In this document: in pieces, positions 38,446 through 47,015 of the stretch
Layout: the number at the start of each line of letters is the position of its first letter
Numbering within the stretch: the stretch's first letter is position 1
Origin: Amylibacter sp.
GTDB taxonomy: Bacteria; Pseudomonadota; Alphaproteobacteria; Rhodobacterales; Rhodobacteraceae
Direction of reading: 5' to 3'
DNA: 64,000 nt
Assembly (NCBI GenBank): GCA_021775355.1
Contig: JAJFHZ010000034.1
Span: forward strand, 248,001 to 312,000
The notes under the pieces: generated by a model
What the model was told of the DNA's origin: nothing
What the model saw: the letters and a program-made list of their open reading frames with translations, nothing else
Databases searched by the model: none
Made by a program: the position numbers and the translations under genes

Positions 38446-39795
38446 TTATTCGAAGGTTTGGGATTCCAGCCACTTTTCCAACCAGTGAATGTCATAATCG
38501 CCTGTTAGAACTGCATCTTCTTTCAAAAGCGCATGAAACAGTGGTGTTGTGGTGTCGACACCGTCAATGATCAGTTCTTCCAGCGCACGTTTCAAGCGCG
38601 CCAATGCACCTTCGCGATCACGACCGGTGACGATCAGCTTGCCGATTAGGCTGTCGTAATAAGGTGGAATTGAATACCCGTCGTAAAGCGCACTATCCAT
38701 GCGCACCCCTAAACCGCCCGGGGCGTGGTAAGTGGTTATTTTTCCGGGGCAAGGGGTAAAGTTCGGCAATTTTTCAGCACAAATCCGGACTTCGATGGCG
38801 TGTCCCTTGATTGACAGATCTTCTTGTTTCAGGGTCATTTCTTCGCCTGCGGCAACACGTAACTGTTGCTTGACTAAATCGACGCCAAAAATGGCTTCTG
38901 TGACAGGGTGTTCCACTTGCAGACGGGTGTTCATTTCTATGAAATAAAACTCACCCCGTTCAAACAAAAACTCGATCGTTCCCGCGCCTTCATAACCGAT
39001 AGCGGCGACTGCATCGGCGCAGGTTTTGCCGATTTCTGCACGAATTTCGGGTGTGATACAGGGGCCGGGGGCCTCTTCGAATACTTTTTGGTGACGGCGT
39101 TGCAAGGAACAATCGCGTTCACCTAAATGTACCGCACGTCCGCGACCATCACCGAAAACCTGTACTTCGATGTGGCGTGGCAACATCAGGTATTTCTCTA
39201 TATAGACTTCTTCATTCCCAAAGACTGATTTGGCTTCGGAGCGGGCCGTGCCAAAGGCTTCGGCCAGATCATTTTTGGTGTTGGCCACCTTCATACCACG
39301 ACCGCCGCCACCTGCTGTTGCTTTGATTATGACAGGAAAACCCATTTCATTGGCTATTTTATGGGCTTCTTCTAGGTTTGCCACCCCACCATCAGAGCCG
39401 GGCACACAAGGTACGCCTAAGTCTATCATGGTCTGTTTCGCAGTGATTTTGTCGCCCATCATACGGATGTGGGCGGCACTTGGCCCAATAAATTTCAACC
39501 CATGATCTTCGACAATTTGTACGAATTCCGCATTTTCAGACAAGAAGCCATAGCCGGGGTGGATGGCTTCGGCACCAGTAATTTCACAGGCAGAAATAAG
39601 TGCCGGAATTGACAGATAGCTGTCTTTGCCGGACGGCGGGCCAATACACACGCTTTCATCAGCCATGCGAACATGCATGGCGTCCGTATCAGCCGTAGAA
39701 TGAACCGCAACGGTTGATATGCCCAGCTCTTTACAGGCGCGAATAACGCGAAGGGCAATTTCGCCACGGTTTGCAATCAAGACCTTGGAAAACAT
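38446..39795 (-). CDS. accC: Acetyl-CoA carboxylase biotin carboxylase subunit
   Basis: Protein of 449 residues that carboxylates biotin on AccB with ATP and bicarbonate, for fatty-acid synthesis. [31 protein letters not shown], the ATP-grasp [14 protein letters not shown] loop, [20 protein letters not shown] [16 protein letters not shown] and the catalytic [14 protein letters not shown] are present. AAAGGAG precedes its ATG. accB lies 26 bases upstream, the usual accBC operon. Confidence 0.97.
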   Translation of the reverse strand: MFSKVLIANRGEIALRVIRACKELGISTVAVHSTADTDAMHVRMADESVCIGPPSGKDSYLSIPALISACEITGAEAIHPGYGFLSENAEFVQIVEDHGLKFIGPSAAHIRMMGDKITAKQTMIDLGVPCVPGSDGGVANLEEAHKIANEMGFPVIIKATAGGGGRGMKVANTKNDLAEAFGTARSEAKSVFGNEEVYIEKYLMLPRHIEVQVFGDGRGRAVHLGERDCSLQRRHQKVFEEAPGPCITPEIRAEIGKTCADAVAAIGYEGAGTIEFLFERGEFYFIEMNTRLQVEHPVTEAIFGVDLVKQQLRVAAGEEMTLKQEDLSIKGHAIEVRICAEKLPNFTPCPGKITTYHAPGGLGVRMDSALYDGYSIPPYYDSLIGKLIVTGRDREGALARLKRALEELIIDGVDTTTPLFHALLKEDAVLTGDYDIHWLEKWLESQTFE

Positions 39796-39821
39796 AAAGG
39801 TGGCTCCTTTAAATTGAGCAG

Positions 39822-40313
39822 TTATTCGATGATGACAAGTGGTGAGCCAAATTCAACAGGTGACCCGTCATCAACCAGAATGCGGGTAATTTTACCCGAT
39901 TTAGGTGCTGGAATTTGGTTCATCGTTTTCATTGCTTCAACGATTAACAATGTCTGACCTTCGGTAATGCTGGCGCCTACAGTAATAAAAGGTGCAGCAC
40001 CGGGTTCTGCGGCCAAATATACTGTTCCGACCATAGGCGAAGTCACTGCTCCGGGATGTTGGGCCGGGTCGTCTGGGCTGGCTTCTGGTGCTGTAGGGGC
40101 GGGTGCAGCCGCTGTCGCGGCAGCAACAGGTGGTGCTGCAATTACTTGTGGTGCAGCGGCTGCAATCATAGTCTGGCGTGACACACGTACGTTAAGTGTT
40201 TTATCCTCGCCGTAGTCGCGTTTCACCTGCAACTCGGTCAGGTCGTTTTCGCGTAGTAATTCTGCCAAAGCCTGAATAAATTCCACGTCTGTGTCTTGAT
40301 CTTTTTTGGTCAT
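39822..40313 (-). CDS. accB: Biotin carboxyl carrier protein of acetyl-CoA carboxylase
   Basis: Protein of 163 residues. Residues 1-48 form the N-terminal AccC-contact helix region, 50-85 an Ala/Pro linker, and 90-163 the biotinyl domain with biotin-accepting Lys129 in EAMKTMN. The ATG at 40313 follows GAGG by 5 bases; a frame extending 14 codons further upstream is not needed. Cotranscribed with accC. Confidence 0.96.
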   Translation of the reverse strand: MTKKDQDTDVEFIQALAELLRENDLTELQVKRDYGEDKTLNVRVSRQTMIAAAAPQVIAAPPVAAATAAAPAPTAPEASPDDPAQHPGAVTSPMVGTVYLAAEPGAAPFITVGASITEGQTLLIVEAMKTMNQIPAPKSGKITRILVDDGSPVEFGSPLVIIE

Positions 40314-40411
40314 ATTTGCCTCAACCGTTGTTACCCTGGAATGGGCATTCCCCAAGTTATACAGTGTCTGGGCACAGGGTTAAAGTATTCTTGTGTCCAA
40401 AAAGGTAATTA

Positions 40412-41170
40412 CTACTGCGTTTGTGTGCGAAGTTCCGCAATAATGGATTTCATCGTATCGGCGGGCACGTAGCCACGAACAATTTCACCGTTAATGATAA
40501 ATGTGGGGGTCCCATTGATATTTAAGTCTTCGCCAAGTTGGCGGGTCTTTGCAATTTGTTCTGCTACCGAAGGATTATCCATTTGAGCAACAATGATTTG
40601 CCCGTCTAAATTAACTTTATTGGCCAGAAAAGTGATAACTTCATCCGTGACAGGCCCATCATGCTTTATGAACTGGTTGTACATTTTTTTATAAGCATCA
40701 CTGCCAAGGCTTTGAAGTGTTGCAACCGCAGCGCGGGACAGATCATATGATGCTTCGCTTAGGATTGGATATTCTTTAACGACCAGTTTGATATTACCGT
40801 CCGTCTTTACAAGATTCGCAACTTCATTATGTGCTTTTCGGCAATAACCGCATTTATAGTCCAGAAATTCAACCAAAGTAATGTCGCCGTCGGGGTTCCC
40901 GCCAATCCATGAATACCCGTCATTTTGAATTTCGGGTAAATATGCGCTGACCAATGTAGCGTCCTCTTGCAATTCGGCGGCTTGTTGGCGTTGTTCCAAG
41001 ATACTGAAGACCTGCATGATTACTTCCGGGTTTTGCAGCAGATATTCACGCACCTGTTGTCCAAACTGATCTTTTTCCTGGTCTGTCATTGCATCAAGAT
41101 CAAAGGCCAGCGCGGGGGGGCTGATTGCGAAAATAGCCGCTATAACAGTTGCTTTGACAAGGTTGTACAT
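40412..41170 (-). CDS. DsbA/thioredoxin-fold thiol-disulfide oxidoreductase
   Basis: Protein of 252 residues with signal peptide (MYNLVKATVIAAIFAISPPA, cut near LAF). Residues 25-75 form an alpha-helical N-terminal extension; the thioredoxin-like domain follows, with the CGYC active site (Cys107, Cys110) and the cis-proline loop NGTPTFIING. The N-terminal helical extension resembles oligomerising DsbG/ScsC-like oxidoreductases. It starts 1 base after the stop of the M48 protease gene, so it is coupled with that envelope quality-control gene. Confidence 0.88.
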   Translation of the reverse strand: MYNLVKATVIAAIFAISPPALAFDLDAMTDQEKDQFGQQVREYLLQNPEVIMQVFSILEQRQQAAELQEDATLVSAYLPEIQNDGYSWIGGNPDGDITLVEFLDYKCGYCRKAHNEVANLVKTDGNIKLVVKEYPILSEASYDLSRAAVATLQSLGSDAYKKMYNQFIKHDGPVTDEVITFLANKVNLDGQIIVAQMDNPSVAEQIAKTRQLGEDLNINGTPTFIINGEIVRGYVPADTMKSIIAELRTQTQ

Positions 41171-41171
41171 A

Positions 41172-42518
41172 TTATTTTTTCTTTCTGCCTTTGCTTAAGC
41201 GCTTGGAAATAGCCAGAATATCGGCCGCTTTGCGCCAACCGGTTGTGCCTTCCGGTAGTAGTCTTATCGCACGTTTAGCATGTATTTCTGCCTGTTTGAA
41301 GTTGGATGCAAGTGCATATCTTTCCGCTGTAGTGACGGACGCCATTCCCGGGTTGCCTGTTTTGGCGTAAGCAACGCCCAAATCGCGCAACATACGCCCG
41401 TTTCTAGGGTCGCGCGCATAGGATTTTTTCAACGTTGATAGGGCGGCTTTGGCCGTATAACCGGATTTTGCGGCTAATTGCGCACGTCCAAGGCCCGCTA
41501 GAATTTGGGGATCTTTTGGCAGCATGCGAACTGCCTTGCTATAAGCGGCAACGGCACTTGAAGAGTTACCGTTTTCAAGCAAAATTTGCCCGTATAATTC
41601 TTGATAATAAGCGTCTTTGGGGCGCATTGCGATTAGGCGTTTGATTGCGGTCAGGGATTTTTTCTTGTTGGGCAGGCGATGATAGGCAATTGCACGGGTG
41701 AGGGTAGCAATTTCGCCCGTGTCAGACTTTTTAAGCTTGCGCAATATACCCTTGGGGCTACCTATGAAGCTGTTAAATTTTGCCAATGATCTGGCATACC
41801 AGTAATCCACGTTTGGTGACTGGGTTGAGGGTCTACCCTGATAAGCTGCCACAAAGGTTTCCAGATCGGAAATACGTTGCGAACTTAGCGGGTGGGTCAG
41901 TGCATAAGCATCTTGTCGACCAACACTCAGGGCTTCTTGTCCTTTGAAAATTTGCAACACATCAATGGCAGCAGACGGGTCAATGCCTGCACGTGCCATA
42001 TAACGCACACCGGATTGATCAGCGGCACTTTCCTGGCCGCGACTGAAGGAAAGAAAATTGCGTTGCCCAATGGATTGCGTTGCCGCTGCTACGCCTAATG
42101 CACCACCTCCACCACCAGCGGCCGCCGTTAGAACGCCTAAAATAGCCCCAAGACCGACAGCAGTATTTGCACTTCCAATATTGGCGGCCCGCTGGGTTAT
42201 ATGTCCGCCTGTAATATGACCTATTTCATGGGCAATCACCGATTGCAGCATTTCGACCGATTTCAGACGTCGGATAAGGCCGGAACTTAGAAAAACATTG
42301 TTGCTACCCGTGGTAAATGCATTTGGATTATTGCTGTTTATGATGAAAACACTGATCCGGCCAACGCCTGCGGCTTTTGCGATAGGTTCGGTGACAATCC
42401 GCAAAGTGCGTTCAATCTCTGAATCCCGGATCAGTCCTTGGGCAAAGACACTTGGTGCCCCGAAAAGCATTGAGATAAACAAGAGAAGCCAAAAGCCGGA
42501 TTTGATTGATTTTAACAT
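41172..42518 (-). CDS. Periplasmic M48 metalloprotease with TPR repeats (BepA-like)
   Basis: Protein of 448 residues. A signal peptide (SGFWLLLFISMLFGAPSVFA) is followed by an M48 domain with zinc motif HEIGH (His97, His101), the third ligand in ESAADQSG and GGHITQ nearby. Residues about 290-440 are tetratricopeptide repeats (AIKRLIAMRPKDAYYQELYG and similar). This layout is that of BepA, which degrades misassembled LptD and other outer-membrane proteins. The start at 42518 leaves no strong ribosome binding site; a longer frame from 42584 lacks a signal peptide start. It precedes the DsbA-like gene. Confidence 0.9.
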   Translation of the reverse strand: MLKSIKSGFWLLLFISMLFGAPSVFAQGLIRDSEIERTLRIVTEPIAKAAGVGRISVFIINSNNPNAFTTGSNNVFLSSGLIRRLKSVEMLQSVIAHEIGHITGGHITQRAANIGSANTAVGLGAILGVLTAAAGGGGGALGVAAATQSIGQRNFLSFSRGQESAADQSGVRYMARAGIDPSAAIDVLQIFKGQEALSVGRQDAYALTHPLSSQRISDLETFVAAYQGRPSTQSPNVDYWYARSLAKFNSFIGSPKGILRKLKKSDTGEIATLTRAIAYHRLPNKKKSLTAIKRLIAMRPKDAYYQELYGQILLENGNSSSAVAAYSKAVRMLPKDPQILAGLGRAQLAAKSGYTAKAALSTLKKSYARDPRNGRMLRDLGVAYAKTGNPGMASVTTAERYALASNFKQAEIHAKRAIRLLPEGTTGWRKAADILAISKRLSKGRKKK

Positions 42519-42565
42519 GTGATCAGAGTTTTCACCCTTGCAAATTATTTCCTCAATAGAAAAAC

Positions 42566-42606
42566 AAAAGCGCGTCAAACACAAGGTTTAGACGCGCTTT
42601 TGCTAA
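42566..42606 (-). terminator. Terminator of rne
   Basis: On the minus strand GCGC-rich arms AAAAGCGCGTC and GACGCGCTTTT (42591-42601 with 42566-42576) form an 11-bp perfect stem followed by GTTTTT. It lies 21 bases after the rne stop and before the M48 gene. Confidence 0.88.
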
Positions 42607-42621
42607 TAAAGTGAGCGAATT

Positions 42622-45207
42622 TTAGCCGCGTGACCACCAACCGCGCCGTTTAGGTTTTTCTTCCACAGGCTTTTCAGCAACAACTGTATCAGCCAATATG
42701 GTTTCGGTTACAGGTTCCAGTACCGGTGCAGGCTCGGGTTTCTTAGGTGCCGCTTTAGGTTTGATCGCCTTTGGCTTGGTCGCCGCTTTTGTCTTAGCCG
42801 GGGACTTGCGCGTTGTTGTTTTCTTAGCCGGTTTTTCAGCGGTGGTATCTTCGGGAGCATCTGCTTCCGGTGTATCGGTTGCCTTTGCCGGTTCGGTTTT
42901 CTTTGCTACCGTTTTACGCGGTGCCCTTTTACGCTTAGGTTTTTCCGGTTTGACGTCTGGCGTTTCATCGGTTTGTACAGATGCTTCTTGTGGTGTAGCA
43001 TCAGGCGCAACATCTACAGAAGCATTTTTTACCTCTGGGGTTTCCATTGTTGCCGGCAACTCTGATTTTTCATCAGTTTGCACAGATTCAGTTTGTCCGT
43101 TTTCAACACCTTCTTGTTTTGGTTTTCCGCGCCCACGTCCACCACGGCGACGACGCCTTTTCTTCGGCTTTTCTTCGTCAGTTTCGGTTTCAGGGGTGGA
43201 AGGTGTGACCGCGGCTTCATCAAAACTTTCCATGGAAACATTTTCCATTGAAACCGGTGCATTCGCAGGCTGTGCAATATAACGCGTCGCGGTTTTGAAC
43301 TTCTCTATGGAATAATCGGTACCGATCAGGTTGGTATCCGCTTCGATCCGTACAGACAGGCCATAGCGGGCTTCAATCATGATAATATGGTCGCGCTTTT
43401 CGTTCAACATATAGTTGGTGACGTTGATCGGTGCTTTGACCAGAACTTCGCCTGTACGTTTGCGTACACCTTCCTCTTCCAACTCACGCAAGATAGACAG
43501 GGCCAGACTGTCGTCAGAACGTAACAAGCCTGTTGCATGGCAATGCGGGCAGGGTCGTGTGGTGGCTTCCAGCATGCCGGGACGTAGGCGTTGGCGGGAC
43601 ATTTCCAACAAACCGAAACCAGATATGCGGCCAATTTGAATACGTGCGCGATCAGTTTTTAGCTTATCTTTCAGGCGTTTTTCAACAGCTGTATTGTTGC
43701 GACGTTCTTCCATGTCGATGAAATCAATTACGATCAGGCCGGCCAAATCGCGCAGGCGCATTTGACGGGCAACTTCTTCGGCCGCTTCCAGATTGGTTTT
43801 CAGTGCTGTTTTTTCAATCGAGCTTTCTTTGGTGGCTTTGCCGGAGTTCACATCAACTGCAACAAGTGCTTCGGTGATACCGATCACCAGATAGCCGCCG
43901 GATTTCAGCTGAACAGTCGGATTGAACATCGCACCAAGATGGCTTTCGACTTGGTAACGGGAAAACAATGGCATCTGTTCTTTGTACTGTTTTACCTTGT
44001 CCACGCGGTTGGGCATGAACATTTCCATGTAGTCTTTGGCTGCTTCATAGCCGCGTTGACCTTCGACATGGATTTCGTCAATGTCGCTGGTGTAAAGATC
44101 GCGGATAGATCGTTTGATCAGGTTGCCTTCTTCATAAACCGGTGCAGGTGCGATGGAGCGCAGGGTCAGTTCGCGGATTTGCTCCCATTGGCGCGTCAGA
44201 AATTCATAATCGCGGTTGATGTCAGCCTCGTTACGACTGGAACCGGCTGTGCGAATGATCAGACCGGCACCTTCAGGCACAACTAGTTGATTAGCGATTG
44301 CTTTGATTTTTTTGCGGTCAACTGCATTGGTGATTTTGCGTGAAATACCGCCACCGCGTGCGGTATTTGGCATCAAAACACAATAGCGCCCTGCAAGTGA
44401 CAGATATGTGGTCAGGGCCGCACCTTTGTTGCCGCGTTCTTCTTTAACAACTTGTATCAACAGGATTTGACGTACTTTAACAACTTCCTGGATTTTATAA
44501 CGTTTCATACGTGGTTTGCGTGGGCGAACCTCTTCTGAAACATCATTATCGGCTACTGATTCAATCCCCGGTTTTGGGGTGTCATCCAGTTTTTTATCCT
44601 CATCATCAATATCAGTTTCTGTAGGTATTATTTCAGATGTTTCGATATTTTCGGTTTCAGCAGGTGTCTCTTCTTCGGCAACAGCCTGCACATTAACAGT
44701 TTCGCTGTCGACTGGTTTTGCCTCTGGTACATCGACCAATTCCGGCTCGGCACTCTCAATATCAATTATGCCGTCATCCACTATATCGCTGGTGATAACA
44801 GCATCATTTACAGATGCCGCACCATTAGTTTCTGCCTTAACAGGTTTTTTCTTGCGACGACGACCGCGTGATTTTGGTTGCTCGGCAATTTTTGCATCTT
44901 CTTCTGCCATTGTTTTGGCATATTCGGCTTCTTCCGCCAGCAGTTTTTCGCGGTCTGCGACTGGGATCTGGTAATAATCCGGATGGATTTCGTTAAAGGC
45001 CAGAAATCCGTGACGGTTTCCACCATAATCGACGAACGCCGCTTGAAGCGAGGGTTCAACCCGGGTTACTTTTGCGAGGTAAATATTACCAGCAAGCTGG
45101 CGTTTGTTTAGGCTTTCAAAATCGAATTCGTCGACTTTATTTCCTTCGACAACCACCACGCGGGTTTCCTCGGGGTGGGTGGCATCGATAAGCATTTTCT
45201 TTGACAT
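42622..45207 (-). CDS. rne: Ribonuclease E
   Basis: Protein of 861 residues, the endonuclease core of the RNA degradosome. The S1 domain (about 36-120) is interrupted by a long acidic insertion (residues about 115-240), a known feature of alphaproteobacterial RNase E. The catalytic domain shows ALVAVDVNSGKAT (metal Asp), DLAGLIVIDFIDM, and the zinc-link CPHCHATG. The C terminus (from about 610) is a long low-complexity tail rich in Lys, Pro, Ala and Thr (KKRRRRRGGRGRGKPKQ) for RNA and partner binding. The ATG at 45207 has a weak binding site, and a 440-bp gap lies upstream. Confidence 0.95.
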   Translation of the reverse strand: MSKKMLIDATHPEETRVVVVEGNKVDEFDFESLNKRQLAGNIYLAKVTRVEPSLQAAFVDYGGNRHGFLAFNEIHPDYYQIPVADREKLLAEEAEYAKTMAEEDAKIAEQPKSRGRRRKKKPVKAETNGAASVNDAVITSDIVDDGIIDIESAEPELVDVPEAKPVDSETVNVQAVAEEETPAETENIETSEIIPTETDIDDEDKKLDDTPKPGIESVADNDVSEEVRPRKPRMKRYKIQEVVKVRQILLIQVVKEERGNKGAALTTYLSLAGRYCVLMPNTARGGGISRKITNAVDRKKIKAIANQLVVPEGAGLIIRTAGSSRNEADINRDYEFLTRQWEQIRELTLRSIAPAPVYEEGNLIKRSIRDLYTSDIDEIHVEGQRGYEAAKDYMEMFMPNRVDKVKQYKEQMPLFSRYQVESHLGAMFNPTVQLKSGGYLVIGITEALVAVDVNSGKATKESSIEKTALKTNLEAAEEVARQMRLRDLAGLIVIDFIDMEERRNNTAVEKRLKDKLKTDRARIQIGRISGFGLLEMSRQRLRPGMLEATTRPCPHCHATGLLRSDDSLALSILRELEEEGVRKRTGEVLVKAPINVTNYMLNEKRDHIIMIEARYGLSVRIEADTNLIGTDYSIEKFKTATRYIAQPANAPVSMENVSMESFDEAAVTPSTPETETDEEKPKKRRRRRGGRGRGKPKQEGVENGQTESVQTDEKSELPATMETPEVKNASVDVAPDATPQEASVQTDETPDVKPEKPKRKRAPRKTVAKKTEPAKATDTPEADAPEDTTAEKPAKKTTTRKSPAKTKAATKPKAIKPKAAPKKPEPAPVLEPVTETILADTVVAEKPVEEKPKRRGWWSRG

Positions 45208-45650
45208 TTGGTATACTCTGAACGCGATAAGTCCTGCCACCCATGGGGTGCAGGCATGTTGGCGTTATATGTTAAGGCGATTGGCTGTGGCACAAGGGAA
45301 GGCGCGGGTCTTACACCGACGCAAAAATCCAACAGTAGTATCCACACGCGTTGCATCGCGGGGTTTCTCCAACGTCCGCTTTTAAAAGCGGACGTTCAGT
45401 TCGGGCCGTATTTTGGCACAAAGCCAGATAACACGACAATTCTTTGGCCATTTGGCCTGTTGAGCGGATCAGAGGATAACTTTGGCAATGCCTGTTTTCA
45501 TGGTCTCATTCAACGAAACTCTTTTATCAGCGGCGTTGTTTCAGCCTGCTATAATGTACCATTAGGGGGTGATTGTGTGAAATACAATGCATTTTTCAAA
45601 ACCATAGGGTATAAGGCTGAAAAAGACGTTAATAAAGATCGGGCAAGGCA
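45208..45650. other. 443-bp region between rne and the amidase gene, probably the rne 5' leader
   Basis: No supported protein gene. A frame reading plus-strand across it is probably chance. It contains a perfect 26-base palindrome (45371-45396). Divergent promoters for rne and the amidase must lie here. Long, structured rne leaders control RNase E by self-cleavage in other proteobacteria. Confidence 0.5.
45371..45396. repeat. Perfect 26-base palindrome in the rne upstream region
   Basis: AACGTCCGCTTTT is followed directly by its reverse complement AAAAGCGGACGTT. It lies 164-189 bases upstream of the rne start. In RNA it folds as an 11-bp stem with a small AU loop; in DNA it could be an operator. 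Confidence 0.75.
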
Positions 45651-46880
45651 GTGGTTGAAAAAATTGCGATTTTCGTAAGTTTTATGCTGTGGGTGTGTGC
45701 TGGCAATGCATTTGCACAGGACTTGCGGGCATTAGCGCGCATTGATGTGGAACAATCCAGTATAGCTGATCTGTCCTACCGTGAGATGGAGGTGACGTTG
45801 CAGTTGTCGCAACCCATACCATTTCGTATTTATTCGTTGGAAGGTCCAAATCGCATTGTTTTCGATTTTAAAGAGGTCGATTGGCGTGGGTTTTCCTCTG
45901 AGAAAACCTTGATGACCGAAAAGGTAAGTGAAATGCGGTTTGGCGCGTTCCAGGCGGGCTGGTCGCGAATGGTTATAGAACTAAACGAGCCAATGCTTTT
46001 GGACAAGGTCGAGATGCGCACCAATGTAGATAAAGGCAATGCTGTTCTCGTGGCTAAATTCAAGCTGACCAGCCCGGAAGACTTTGCTGCCAGTGTTGGA
46101 CCGCGCGTCGAAGCTGGTTGGGATTTGCCCGAGCCGATTGTCTTTAATAAGCCAAAAGAACGCCAGCTGGGTTTTAAGCCATTGATTGTGGTTTTGGATC
46201 CTGGGCATGGCGGTATCGATTCTGGTGCAAGGCAGAAGGGTAAGTTGGAGAAAAATCTAGTTTTAAATTTTGCAAAAGAATTAAAAGAAAGTCTAATTAT
46301 AACAGGACGATATAAGGCACATTTAACGCGTAGCGGGGATGAGTTTATCTCATTGCCAGGGCGTATTTCAAAAGCGCGTGAATTGGGTGCAGATGTCTTA
46401 ATATCCTTACATGCAGACGCATTGGAAAGCGGCTGGGCTACCGGAACAACAGTATATTCCTTGTCCGATGAAGCTTCCAATGAAGCGTCAGCTTTTCTTG
46501 CGGCACATCAGGATCGTGAAGATTTGCTTGCAGGCGTTGATCTGCGGCATCAATCGGATGCGGTTGCAACTGTGTTAATGGAATTGGCGCGGGTAGAAAC
46601 CAAGTCGCGCAGTGATCTATTGGCTGATATGGTGGTTTCCGGGGTGGCGCAATCCATAGGTCGTTTACGCAAACGGCCACATTTATATGCAGGCTTTAGC
46701 GTGCTGAAAGCCCCAGATATCCCGTCAATTTTGATCGAATTGGGTTTTATGTCGAATGAAAGCGATCTTAATAATCTGCAGAACAGTAAATGGCGCCGCA
46801 ATGTCATTGAGGGAATCGTTCTGGCGCTGGATACTTGGTCGGTCGAGGATGCTGCCCAAGCACAATTATTACGACAATAG
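45651..46880 (+). CDS. N-acetylmuramoyl-L-alanine amidase with AMIN domain
   Basis: Protein of 409 residues. Signal peptide (IAIFVSFMLWVCAGNAFA), AMIN domain (about 35-130) for septal peptidoglycan or pole targeting, and an Amidase_3 domain (about 180-400) with zinc ligands in LDPGHGG, the ENLVLNF-like KNLVLNFAKEL, and HADALESG, plus the catalytic Glu in ILIELGFMSN. It cleaves peptidoglycan cross-stems during division. The start is unsure: GTG at 45651 leaves only two bases to AAGG; ATG at 45684 is possible but would shorten the signal peptide. Confidence 0.9.
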   Translation: MVEKIAIFVSFMLWVCAGNAFAQDLRALARIDVEQSSIADLSYREMEVTLQLSQPIPFRIYSLEGPNRIVFDFKEVDWRGFSSEKTLMTEKVSEMRFGAFQAGWSRMVIELNEPMLLDKVEMRTNVDKGNAVLVAKFKLTSPEDFAASVGPRVEAGWDLPEPIVFNKPKERQLGFKPLIVVLDPGHGGIDSGARQKGKLEKNLVLNFAKELKESLIITGRYKAHLTRSGDEFISLPGRISKARELGADVLISLHADALESGWATGTTVYSLSDEASNEASAFLAAHQDREDLLAGVDLRHQSDAVATVLMELARVETKSRSDLLADMVVSGVAQSIGRLRKRPHLYAGFSVLKAPDIPSILIELGFMSNESDLNNLQNSKWRRNVIEGIVLALDTWSVEDAAQAQLLRQ

Positions 46881-46956
46881 GTTTAATTCCTAGGATAGTT
46901 CTTAGCTAATGGTGATAAGATCGGGCTTTTATGGCTGAAATAATCCAGAAGTGATT

Positions 46957-46985
46957 TTGACCTTCCGGGGTGGGCGGCTTATAAA
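46957..46985 (+). promoter_or_regulatory. Sigma-70-type promoter of the PBP1A gene
   Basis: TTGACC (46957-46962), a 17-base spacer and TATAAA (46980-46985), each 5 of 6 to consensus. The expected start is near 46992, leaving a leader of about 24 bases. Confidence 0.6.
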
Positions 46986-47015
46986 CGGTTTAAGTTTTAT
47001 GAAAGGGGCATATTC

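Noticed and set aside
42698..43282. 194-codon frame rich in Ser/Gly/Val opposite the rne tail
   Set aside because: It is the complement of the low-complexity Lys/Pro/Thr tail of RNase E.
45208..45678. 156-codon plus-strand frame upstream of the amidase gene
   Set aside because: No family similarity, no ribosome binding site, and it spans the probable rne leader and the perfect palindrome; most likely a chance frame.
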